Source: Streptomyces sp. Alt3
GTDB taxonomy: Bacteria > Actinomycetota > Actinomycetes > Streptomycetales > Streptomycetaceae
NCBI RefSeq assembly: GCF_030719215.1
Contig: NZ_CP120983.1
Coordinates: 2,046,001-2,110,000, forward strand
Direction: 5' to 3'
Length of the DNA: 64,000 nucleotides
The notes below the pieces were generated by a model that was not told where the DNA came from, did no database searches, and saw nothing but the letters and a program-made list of their open reading frames with translations. The position numbers were made by a program, and so were the translations under genes. Numbering within the stretch: position 1 is the first letter of the stretch; every line of letters starts with the position of its first letter. Positions 1 through 7,254 of this stretch are shown here, one piece after another.

Positions 1-659
1 GTGAGCCCGCCGGACACCGCGGCCCCGACGAGGGGAATCGCCTTCGAGACGGACTTGGCGAAGGTCTGCTTCGTCATCTCCACACCGAGATACTGGGCGA
101 CCTTCTTCACGACGGGGTAGACGACACCCTTGGTCAGCGCCTGCTGGGGCAGCTTCTTGGCGACCTGCTCGGAGATCATCCCCGCCACCTTCCCTACGGC
201 GGCGTTCGCGGACTGGGTCCCGAACATCACTCCGAAGAAGAGCGTGAGCACGCCCTTGGTGGCGTCATCGAGATCGTCGTTGTCGGTGGAGAACAGATCG
301 GGCCAGCTGTAGAGGTAGGCGAGCTTCTGCGAGATGCGCAGCATGTGGCCGATGTACTGGGCCAGATCGGCCGGCACCGTGGCGGGCAGGGCGAGGACTC
401 CAGGAAGACCGGCAGCCGCGGAGAGCGCGCTCACCTTGGCGGTTTCGTAGCGAATGGAGGCATCGGCCACCTTGTCCAGAACATCAAGAGGGATACCCGC
501 CGCCGCGGGGGTCTCTTCCATCGCCCGGCGCAGTTGATCCTCCGAGCAGTGACGGGCCAGCGCCGCCCGGAGGTACGCCTCCCGGTCGACCCGCACACCC
601 GGAAGTCTTGCCGCGCCCGCCAGAACAGCGGAGAAGCGGGACTCCGCGTTCTCGCTCAT
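1..659 (-). CDS. EcsC-like conserved protein, C-terminus cut by window edge
   Basis: The frame is open from an ATG at 659 to the window start, giving at least 219 residues. The N-terminus reads MSENAESRFSAVLAGAAR. A central hydrophobic stretch (SALSAAAGLPGVLALPATV) precedes DLAQYIGHMLRISQKLAYLY, and the visible end KAIPLVGAAVSGGL has the glycine-rich IPLVG-A-GG pattern of EcsC-type proteins. EcsC family proteins are poorly characterised and often membrane-associated. I infer membrane association from the hydrophobic segments only. The gene is divergent from the Mrr-like gene with about 140 bp between them. Family assignment is tentative; the missing C-terminus prevents a length comparison. 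Confidence 0.6.
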   Translation of the reverse strand, partial: MSENAESRFSAVLAGAARLPGVRVDREAYLRAALARHCSEDQLRRAMEETPAAAGIPLDVLDKVADASIRYETAKVSALSAAAGLPGVLALPATVPADLAQYIGHMLRISQKLAYLYSWPDLFSTDNDDLDDATKGVLTLFFGVMFGTQSANAAVGKVAGMISEQVAKKLPQQALTKGVVYPVVKKVAQYLGVEMTKQTFAKSVSKAIPLVGAAVSGGL

Positions 660-799
660 TTCGCCCGTGACCATGCCAGGAAAGTACAGCAGCAGGGTGA
701 CCCGTATCCCTCGAATCGGTCATTGTGATCGCGGATCGACGCTGCGAGCGAAGGGCTCCCCGTGTCCCCCAGAAGCACGCCCTGCGATAATTCACGGCT

Positions 800-1753
800 G
801 TGACCAGCGAGAACAACACGAGAACGGGAGCCGCTACCGGCCCCACCATGCCGGAGAGACGCCCGGTCCGGTCCTGGCAGGACGCCGAGCACAACGCGGC
901 GGCATGGATGCGGTACTGGGGCTACACCGACGCACGGGCCGACCCCGGGGGGCCCGACGGCGGCATAGACGTGCGGTCGGCACGTGCGCTGGGGCAGGTG
1001 AAGTACGTGGCGGCGGCTGTGGGCCGCCCGGAGTTGCAGCTCCTCTTCGGAGCCCGGGGCCGTCTGCTGGACCGCCAGTTGCTCTTCTTCACGGGCAGCA
1101 GCTATGCCGCACCCGCCCTCCGGTACGCCCTTGAGAACGACATCGCTCTGTTCGTGTACGGCCTCGACGGGTCCATGGAAGCGCGTAACGCCCCGGCCCG
1201 GCGCATCACGGACCGAGCCCGAGCCGCGGAGACCGCGCGAGCGGCCGAGGCGCGCAGGCTCACCGCAGCCGGCTCCCACAGCGCTGCCGACACCGGCCCC
1301 GCTCCCGGACAGCCCACCGCGGCCTCCCCGGGCCGCGGCTCCCGGAGCCCCGACGGCCCGCACCCGAATCCGCCGCCCGCCGCCCGGAAGGAGCGGCGTC
1401 CCGGAACCGAGCGGATGCTCCTCGGCCTCTTCATGGCCTTCGTCGCACTGATCCTGCCCGCCGGGGATTCCTACACCCCGCAGCCCGGCCGGCTCGTGGC
1501 GACGGTCCTCCTGCTCGTCGTCCCGTGCTGGCTGCTGGTCTGGGGCGCCGTCACGAAGTCGCGGCGCCGCTTCTGGCCGGTCGGGCTGAGCCTCTTCCTG
1601 CTGCACCTCTCCCTGGCGTGGGCGACAAACGCGCAGCTCTGGCAGGGCGACACCTCCGACCTGCTCCTCCCGGGAGCCCCGCTCGCACTGTGCCTGCTGA
1701 CGTCCACGCTGCTGATCCGGTGGCACGCTCGCACGGGTGACGAGAAGCGGTAG
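800..1753 (+). CDS. Mrr-type restriction endonuclease domain protein with C-terminal membrane helices
   Basis: This 317-residue protein starts at a GTG; an in-frame ATG at 848 (MPERR) is an alternative. Residues about 25-125 form a PD-(D/E)xK fold of the Mrr_cat type: a WMRYWGY segment, then GGPDGGIDVRS with the catalytic Asp and ALGQVKYVA with the QxK motif, then QLLFFTGSSYAAPALRYA, which matches the conserved Mrr strand/helix. A Pro/Ala/Arg-rich linker (about 130-200) leads to four hydrophobic segments: LLGLFMAFVALILPAG, LVATVLLLVVPCWLLVWGAV, FWPVGLSLFLLHLSLAW and LALCLLTSTLLI. Mrr family nucleases cut methylated or otherwise modified DNA. Tethering to the membrane is seen in the sequence, but its purpose is unknown. 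No methyltransferase or specificity gene is adjacent. The next gene on the same strand starts 127 bp later. Confidence 0.75.
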   Translation: MTSENNTRTGAATGPTMPERRPVRSWQDAEHNAAAWMRYWGYTDARADPGGPDGGIDVRSARALGQVKYVAAAVGRPELQLLFGARGRLLDRQLLFFTGSSYAAPALRYALENDIALFVYGLDGSMEARNAPARRITDRARAAETARAAEARRLTAAGSHSAADTGPAPGQPTAASPGRGSRSPDGPHPNPPPAARKERRPGTERMLLGLFMAFVALILPAGDSYTPQPGRLVATVLLLVVPCWLLVWGAVTKSRRRFWPVGLSLFLLHLSLAWATNAQLWQGDTSDLLLPGAPLALCLLTSTLLIRWHARTGDEKR

Positions 1754-1880
1754 GCACGCCCGCCACGCCCGCGATCGCGGTGTCACTCCGGATCGTTCCG
1801 GATGCCCCTCCCCACGCTGCGCCCCATACCGTCTCCTCGGCGCCCGCAAGACCGACGCGTCCGGAGTCCGGGGAGCAGCG

Positions 1881-2972
1881 ATGCCGACGACTGTCACCAC
1901 CGACCGCCCCACCTCAACCGCCGCCGTGCTCAGGCCTCAGGAGCGCGAGGTGCTCTCCGCGGTCGGCTGCGGCCTGCGGGACGGCGAGATCGCAGCCGCC
2001 CTCGCCATCCCCGAGGATGCCGTGGCCGAGCATCTCGCGCGGATCCTGCTGAAGCTCGGGCTGCGCGACCGCACCGCTGCCGTCGTCCACGCGTTCGACT
2101 GCGGTCTGGTCGTCCCCGGACGGGGCCCGCGCACCCGGCCCGTGAAGCCGGTACGCGGGGCCGTCGTCGTGCGACCGAAGGAGGCGAGGATACAGATCTC
2201 CCTGCTCGGACCGCTGCGGGCGTGGCAGGACGGGCGGCCCCTGGACCTGGGACATCTCCGGCAGCAGGCAGTGCTGGCCGCCCTGGCCCTGGGCGCGGGG
2301 CGGCCCCTCAGCAGGCAGGAACTCCTCGACGACGTGTGGGGGACGGAGACGCCGGCCGCGAACGTGGTGCCGGTGTACATCTACCGGTTGCGCAAGGCGC
2401 TGCGCGCCGGGGGCGGCACGGACCCGGTCATCGAGCGCGGACCCCGTGGTTACCGGCTCGCCCCCGGCGCGGTCGAGGTGGACGTGGCGCGCATGGAGAG
2501 GCTGGTCTCCGACATCGGCAAGGCCGATCGGGCGGGCGAACCGCACGAGACGGTCCGCCTCTGTGCCCGGGCGCTGGAACTGTTCCGCGAGGAACCGCTG
2601 GCCGGTCTGCCGGGGCCCCTCGCCGAACTCGAGCGTCTGCGGCTCACCAAGCGCAGGATCGCCATCGCGCAGCGGAAGACGCAAGGGCTGCTGCGCCTCG
2701 GCCGGGACGCGGAGGCGATCGCCGAGTTGTTCTCGCTGTCGGCGGCACACCCCCTCGACGAGCCGCTGGCCGCGATGCTGATGCGCGCGCTCCACCGGAA
2801 CGGACGCCAGGCCGACGCCCTGACGGTGTTCGAGCGCACCCGCCGCTTCCTCGCCGACGGTCTGGGGGTCTCTCCGAGCCGGATGCTGCGGGAGACGCAC
2901 CGGATGATCCTGCGCGGTGACGAAGCCGGCCCCGGGGTCCTCCCCCTGGCCGGGTCCGTCACGGGCACCTGA
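1881..2972 (+). CDS. LuxR-type HTH fused to SARP (winged helix plus BTAD) transcriptional regulator
   Basis: The 363-residue reading uses the ATG at 1881, preceded by GGGGAGCAGCG; the frame stays open upstream to 1737, but the first domain begins only after this ATG. Residues about 18-70 are a GerE/LuxR helix-turn-helix (LRPQEREVLSAVGCGL, DGEIAAALAI, LLKLGLRDRTAAVVHAF). Residues about 95-185 form an OmpR-like winged helix (ISLLGPLRAWQDGRPLDLG, LLDDVWG, VYIYRLRKAL, GPRGYRLAP). The rest is a BTAD helical domain ending at LGVSPSRMLRETHRMIL. SARP proteins activate secondary-metabolite and other gene clusters. The extra LuxR HTH at the N-terminus is unusual. The stop codon directly abuts that of the convergent hydrolase gene (TGA/TCA). 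Its targets are unknown; the nearby propeller-enzyme cluster is only a guess. Confidence 0.85.
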   Translation: MPTTVTTDRPTSTAAVLRPQEREVLSAVGCGLRDGEIAAALAIPEDAVAEHLARILLKLGLRDRTAAVVHAFDCGLVVPGRGPRTRPVKPVRGAVVVRPKEARIQISLLGPLRAWQDGRPLDLGHLRQQAVLAALALGAGRPLSRQELLDDVWGTETPAANVVPVYIYRLRKALRAGGGTDPVIERGPRGYRLAPGAVEVDVARMERLVSDIGKADRAGEPHETVRLCARALELFREEPLAGLPGPLAELERLRLTKRRIAIAQRKTQGLLRLGRDAEAIAELFSLSAAHPLDEPLAAMLMRALHRNGRQADALTVFERTRRFLADGLGVSPSRMLRETHRMILRGDEAGPGVLPLAGSVTGT

Positions 2973-3641
2973 TCACCAGGAGGCGGGATACCAGGCGCCG
3001 TTGTACCAGGTCTCGTTGGCGCTGTCGTTGTGGTGGTCCATGTTGAAGTCGTTGGGGTAGTTGTTGACGTGGTTGGCCGGGTACGTCCAGATGCCGGCGG
3101 ACTCGTCGCAGACGTAGTCCCAGTGGCAGATCGTCTTGACCGGCACGTTGCCGTAGAACGTGTCGGCTCCGGCGAGCGGAGCGCCGATGATCCCGCCGAA
3201 CGGCACCGATCCCCCGCTGGCGCCGGGGCCGCCCTGGCGCTTGGGGTCCGCGATCAGCACGGCGTTGACGTTGCCGAAGGTCTGCCAGTTCTCCGTGACC
3301 CAGGTGTGCACCACCGCGGCGCCCAGGGAGTACCCGCCCATCTTGACGTGCTGGCCCGGGCACACGGCACGCTGGTCGCGCACCAGCCGGTTCAGCTCGT
3401 TGACGCCCGCCCGGGCGCTGGCGCCGTTGGGGATCTGGGTGGGGTACCCGACGTGCTGCTGGATGTTGCCGCTGAAGCCGTCGTTGTTCCACGAGCTTCC
3501 CGTGCCGCCGACGACGATCGTGTACGTGCCCCCGCACGGAGCCGCCGTCCCGGCCGCCTGCGCCGTGGACGCCTGCGTCACCGAAAGGCCTGCCGCCAGC
3601 AGAAGTCCGGCCGCTGAGGCCGTCGTCCTCTTCACTCGCAT
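2973..3641 (-). CDS. secreted cutinase-like serine hydrolase (PE-PPE/cutinase alpha/beta fold)
   Basis: The 222-residue protein starts at the ATG at 3641 behind GGGGAGAAGCGA; a longer frame to 3698 lacks a good ribosome site. A Sec signal peptide runs MRVKRTTASAAGLLLAAGLS to AQAA. The mature part starts with a Cys-containing strand (APCGGTYTIVVGGTG), then has the nucleophile elbow GGYSLGAA (Ser) with an oxyanion-like region, IADPKRQGG, and the acid/base segment HWDYVCDESAG followed by YPANHVNNY. This Ser-Asp-His layout and the flanking cysteines match the cutinase/PE-PPE hydrolase group, which cleaves extracellular esters. The natural substrate cannot be told. The gene is divergent from the lysozyme-propeller gene over 155 bp that carry a 20-bp inverted repeat, so the two are probably co-regulated. 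Confidence 0.75.
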   Translation of the reverse strand: MRVKRTTASAAGLLLAAGLSVTQASTAQAAGTAAPCGGTYTIVVGGTGSSWNNDGFSGNIQQHVGYPTQIPNGASARAGVNELNRLVRDQRAVCPGQHVKMGGYSLGAAVVHTWVTENWQTFGNVNAVLIADPKRQGGPGASGGSVPFGGIIGAPLAGADTFYGNVPVKTICHWDYVCDESAGIWTYPANHVNNYPNDFNMDHHNDSANETWYNGAWYPASW

Positions 3642-3688
3642 TCGCTTCTCCCCTGTGTGGTGCCTACACCTCACGACCTTGGCAGGGG

Positions 3689-3744
3689 CCGATGACATGG
3701 CGATGAAACGCGTGGCAGGCCCGATTCCATCGGCATTTCATCGG
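3689..3744. promoter_or_regulatory. composite operator: two 20-bp inverted arms with 11-bp-spaced CGATG repeats
   Basis: The left arm 3689-3708 is CCGATGACATGGCGATGAAA. The right arm 3725-3744, read on the other strand, is CCGATGAAATGCCGATGGAA, identical at 17 of 20 positions. Within each arm CGATG occurs twice, 11 bp apart, as expected for a regulator binding one face of the helix twice per arm. The element lies between the divergent cutinase-like and lysozyme-propeller genes, 48 bp upstream of the former and 52 bp upstream of the latter. A dimeric response regulator or a paired repressor is inferred; the protein is not identified. Confidence 0.6.
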
Positions 3745-3796
3745 TGCTTCCTACTGTCGGCCGCCGACGACCGGACTTCACGACGGAAGGCACACC

Positions 3797-5458
3797 ATGG
3801 CGAGACGCGGCTTGTCCCGCACAGTCACCGGACTGGCTCTGCTGGCCGGTGTCTGGGCATTGATCCTCGGAATGACCGCATCGGTCTCGGTCGCCCGCAC
3901 CGGCCCCGTTCCGGGGCGGGACGACGACCGGTCCGGTGTCTCCCACTACTTCGCCGGCCCTGAGGGCCTGGCCATTCCGACCGAGCCCTGCGATCCGGCC
4001 GGGCCGTCGGCCACCGACGGCGTCATGGCCGGCCAGTTGAACCCGCAGCTCGGCGCGAAGATGGCCGGCTATCTGGACGCGTACAAGATGTCCTGCGCGC
4101 GGATGGTCACCCAGGCGGTGAAGGACCGGGGGCTGAACCCGAGGGCAGCGGCGATCGCCATCGCCACGATCATCGTGGAAACCAGCATGAACAACTACTC
4201 GCAGGCCGTCGACCACACCAGTATCGGGCTGTTCCAGCAGCAGGACTGGTGGGGCACCCGGGAGGAGCGTCTGAACCCGGCCTACGCCACGAACGCCTTC
4301 CTCGACGCGATGGAACGGGTGTACCCGGGCGGCTCGTGGAACGACGCGCCGATCGGTGACGTGTGCTGGCGTGTGCAGCAGCCGAGGGAGGACCTGCGCT
4401 ACCTGTACGGGATCGAGGCAGGCGACGCCACGCTGATCGCCAACGCCCTGTGGGCGGGTACGAGCACCGGCCCCGAGCACCCGTACGGTTCCGGCCGGGT
4501 CGTGTCCGGGCGGTCCGCGGACGGACGCCTCGAAGCGTTCGCCGCCGGAGCCGACGGCGTCCATCACGCGTGGCAGACCACCGTGAACGGCGACTGGTCG
4601 ACGTGGCGCTTCGTCGGCGGCCCGCGCAACGCCCAGCTGGCCGTGGCACCCAATGCGGACGGACGGCTGGAGCTGTTCGCGTTGTCGGACAGCACGTTCG
4701 ACCACATGTGGCAGACCGGGCCCAGCTCCGGGTGGTCCGCCTGGGAGAACTTCGGCACCGGGGGGCACCGACTGGCGGCGGGCAACAACGCCGACGGACG
4801 GATCGAGGTGTTCGCGTCCAACACCGAGGGGGTGTTCCACCGTTGGCAGACCGCGCCCAGCGGCGGCTGGTCCGGCTGGGAAGGCACGCACGGCGGCCCG
4901 GTGAACGCGCGTCTCGCCATGGAGACCGCACCTGACGGGCGGCTTGAGGTCTTCGCGCTGTCGGACTCGACGTTCGAGCACCTGTACCAGAGCGGTGTCA
5001 ACGGTGGATGGTCCGCCTGGGAGAACTTCGGCACCGGAGGACGCGCCGTCACGGCGAGCCACAACCAGGACGGCCGGCTGGAGGTGTTCGCCTCCAACGC
5101 CGACGGTGTCTTCCACCGCTGGCAGACCAGCCCCTCCACGTGGTCGGCGTGGATCGGCACCGGTGGGATCCCCGACGCCGAGCTGACCACGTCACGGACG
5201 GTCGACGGGCGGGTCGAGGTGTTCGCGATCAACGCCACGACGGCGAGCCACGCCTGGCAGACCGCTCCCGACGCGGCGTTCTCGCAGTGGGAGACCTTCG
5301 GTGGCGGTGGCACGTCGATCGGCGCGGCCAACAACGCCGACGGCCGCATCGAAGTGTTCGGTACCAGCCACGCCGGCGTCTACCACCGGTGGCAGACCGG
5401 CTTCGCCACCTGGTCCGAGTGGGCCTGGCTGAACGATTCCGGGCCCGCGATCAACTGA
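3797..5458 (+). CDS. secreted lysozyme/transglycosylase-like protein with C-terminal seven-repeat PLL-type propeller
   Basis: This 553-residue protein has an N-terminal hydrophobic export segment (LALLAGVWALILGMTASVSV). Residues about 75-230 resemble a lytic transglycosylase/lysozyme-like fold: AAIAIATIIVETSMNNYSQ has the likely catalytic Glu128, and TSIGLFQQQDWWG matches the typical S-GLFQ element. From about residue 233 seven repeats of about 45 residues follow, each with DGRLEVFA, an HRWQT-like strand and GGWSGWENFGTGG. Seven such repeats are the pattern of PLL (Photorhabdus luminescens lectin)-type seven-bladed sugar-binding propellers. I infer a cell-wall hydrolase targeted by its propeller. 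It heads a run of three genes with the same C-terminal module, with 262 bp to the next gene and a hairpin between them. Confidence 0.8.
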   Translation: MARRGLSRTVTGLALLAGVWALILGMTASVSVARTGPVPGRDDDRSGVSHYFAGPEGLAIPTEPCDPAGPSATDGVMAGQLNPQLGAKMAGYLDAYKMSCARMVTQAVKDRGLNPRAAAIAIATIIVETSMNNYSQAVDHTSIGLFQQQDWWGTREERLNPAYATNAFLDAMERVYPGGSWNDAPIGDVCWRVQQPREDLRYLYGIEAGDATLIANALWAGTSTGPEHPYGSGRVVSGRSADGRLEAFAAGADGVHHAWQTTVNGDWSTWRFVGGPRNAQLAVAPNADGRLELFALSDSTFDHMWQTGPSSGWSAWENFGTGGHRLAAGNNADGRIEVFASNTEGVFHRWQTAPSGGWSGWEGTHGGPVNARLAMETAPDGRLEVFALSDSTFEHLYQSGVNGGWSAWENFGTGGRAVTASHNQDGRLEVFASNADGVFHRWQTSPSTWSAWIGTGGIPDAELTTSRTVDGRVEVFAINATTASHAWQTAPDAAFSQWETFGGGGTSIGAANNADGRIEVFGTSHAGVYHRWQTGFATWSEWAWLNDSGPAIN

Positions 5459-5489
5459 GGAACGGTCCGGGTGGGGTGAGTTCGGCACA

Positions 5490-5516
5490 CCGGTCCGCCG
5501 TCGTCCCGCGGACCGG
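5490..5516. terminator. candidate terminator hairpin after the lysozyme-propeller gene
   Basis: A perfect 9-bp stem, CCGGTCCGC at 5490-5498 and GCGGACCGG at 5508-5516, encloses a 9-nt loop. It begins 32 bp after the stop of the lysozyme-propeller gene. There is no T-run, as is common for Streptomyces terminators. It suggests that the M23 gene downstream has its own promoter. Confidence 0.45.
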
Positions 5517-5720
5517 TCCGGTGGCCGGCGGGTCGACGGCGAGCGCCCGCCGGCCGACGTGCGCCCGTCTGTCACTCCGTAACCTTCCGGGGTCTTCGGG
5601 GGCCGCGCTGTTGCTAGCTTCCGTACCGCCCGTCCGTACGACCCCGACCGTGCGACCGCGACCGTACGCCCCCGACCGACCGTCCCACTCACCCCGAGAC
5701 CGCCAAGGGGAGGAGCACTC

Positions 5721-7238
5721 GTGCTTCCAGGGCTTTCCCGACGTGCACTGACCTGGTTCCTCGCGTCAGCGGCTGCGCTGCTGCTGCCGTTGACACCTCT
5801 GCCGACGGCTCCCGCCGCAGCAGCCGGCACCGCCGCAGCCACGGCCTGCCCGGCCGCCGGTTTCGTGTCCCAGCACTTCCACGAGAACCACAACGGCACC
5901 GACATCGCCAACGTCGTCGGAACACCGATCCACGCCGTGGGCGACGGCGAGGTGACCATCTCCGGTTACGAGAGCGGCTACGGCCAGTGGATCCGGGTCC
6001 AGCACCCCGACGGCCGGATCTCCGAGTACGGGCACATGATCCGGCGGGACGTCTCCGTCGGCGACCGCGTGGCGGCCGGCCAGCAGATCGCTCTGATGGG
6101 TTCCGAGGGGCAGTCCACGGGTCCCCACCTCCATCTGCGGATCTGGGGCGACCGGTCCACCACCTACGGCATCGACCCCGAGGTCTACCTGGCGGAGCGC
6201 GGTGTGGTGCTTCCCTGCACCCCGGGCAGCGGTCCGCGGCCCGAACCCCTGGTGTACCCGTCCGAGTCGGGCAGGGTCGTGTCCGCACGTTCGGCGGACG
6301 GACGCCTGGAACTCTTCGCCGCCGGAGCTGACGGCGTCCACCACGCCTGGCAGCGCGAGGTCAACGGCGACTGGTCGGAGTGGGAGTCACTCGGCGGACC
6401 GGGCGACGCCGAACTCGCCGTCGCTCCGAACTCCGACGGCCGTCTGGAACTGCTGGCCCTCAACGGGGACACCTTCGAGCACCGCTGGCAGACGAGCCCG
6501 TCCGGCGGCTGGTCGGGGTGGGAGAACTTCGGCGGTGGCGGCCGGGACACCGCGGCAGGTGTCAACGCCGACGGCCGCATCGAGGTGTACGCCTCAGGCC
6601 CCGCCGGTCTCTTCCACCGGTACCAGGTCGCCCCGAACGGCGGCTGGTCGGGCTGGGAGCCCACCGGCGGCGGCCCCGCCGACAGCCGGGTGGAGATGGG
6701 GAAGGCACCCGACGGACGCCTGGAGGTCTTCGCCCTCAACGACTCCACCTTCCAGCACCGGTACCAGACCGCGCCCAGCGGCGGCTGGTCCCCGTGGACC
6801 CCGTTCGGTGAGGGCGGCCACGACCTGACGGTCGACCACAACGCCGACGGCCGTCCGGAGGTCTTCGCCTCCGGTCCGGTCGGCGTGTTCCACAAGTACA
6901 TGACGGACTCCGCGAACTGGTCGGGATGGGAGCCCGTGGGCGGGCCCGCCGACTCGCAGCTCACCAGCGAACGCACCCCCGACGGCCGTGTCGAGGTCTT
7001 CGCGATGAACGGCACCACCGCCATGCACATCTGGCAGACCGGTGTGAACGCCCCCTACAGCGACTGGGCGGTGTTCGGCACCGGCGGCACGGAGGTGACC
7101 GCCGCCTCCAACGCCGACGGCCGCATCGAGGTCTTCGGCACGAGCCACGCGGGCACCTTCCACAAATGGCAGACGGGCTTCGCCACCTGGTCCGACTGGC
7201 TCTGGCTCAACAACTCCGCCGGCCCCGCCGTCGGCTGA
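5721..7238 (+). CDS. secreted M23 metallopeptidase with C-terminal seven-repeat PLL-type propeller
   Basis: The 505-residue protein starts at a GTG preceded by AAGGGGAGGAG. A signal peptide (FLASAAALLLPLTPLP to APAAAAG) is followed by a LytM/M23 domain at about residues 43-165. Its zinc-binding pattern is complete: HENHNGTDIA (His57 and Asp61), EYGHM (His105) and GPHLHLRIW (His136/His138). M23 enzymes cleave peptide cross-links of peptidoglycan. From about residue 182 seven propeller repeats (DGRLELFA, HRWQT, GGWSGWENFGGGG and variants) match those of the preceding gene closely, including the final blade ending FATWSDWLWLNNS. I infer duplication and shuffling of the propeller onto different enzymes. 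The GH43-like gene starts 16 bp downstream, so the two are probably one transcript. Confidence 0.85.
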   Translation: MLPGLSRRALTWFLASAAALLLPLTPLPTAPAAAAGTAAATACPAAGFVSQHFHENHNGTDIANVVGTPIHAVGDGEVTISGYESGYGQWIRVQHPDGRISEYGHMIRRDVSVGDRVAAGQQIALMGSEGQSTGPHLHLRIWGDRSTTYGIDPEVYLAERGVVLPCTPGSGPRPEPLVYPSESGRVVSARSADGRLELFAAGADGVHHAWQREVNGDWSEWESLGGPGDAELAVAPNSDGRLELLALNGDTFEHRWQTSPSGGWSGWENFGGGGRDTAAGVNADGRIEVYASGPAGLFHRYQVAPNGGWSGWEPTGGGPADSRVEMGKAPDGRLEVFALNDSTFQHRYQTAPSGGWSPWTPFGEGGHDLTVDHNADGRPEVFASGPVGVFHKYMTDSANWSGWEPVGGPADSQLTSERTPDGRVEVFAMNGTTAMHIWQTGVNAPYSDWAVFGTGGTEVTAASNADGRIEVFGTSHAGTFHKWQTGFATWSDWLWLNNSAGPAVG

Positions 7239-7254
7239 CCCCCCGAAGGAACTC

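Noticed and set aside
656..1912. Long open frame on the minus strand opposite the Mrr-like gene
   Set aside because: Low-complexity Arg/Gly/Ala/Pro translation typical of antisense reading of high-GC genes; the plus-strand frame shows the nuclease motifs.
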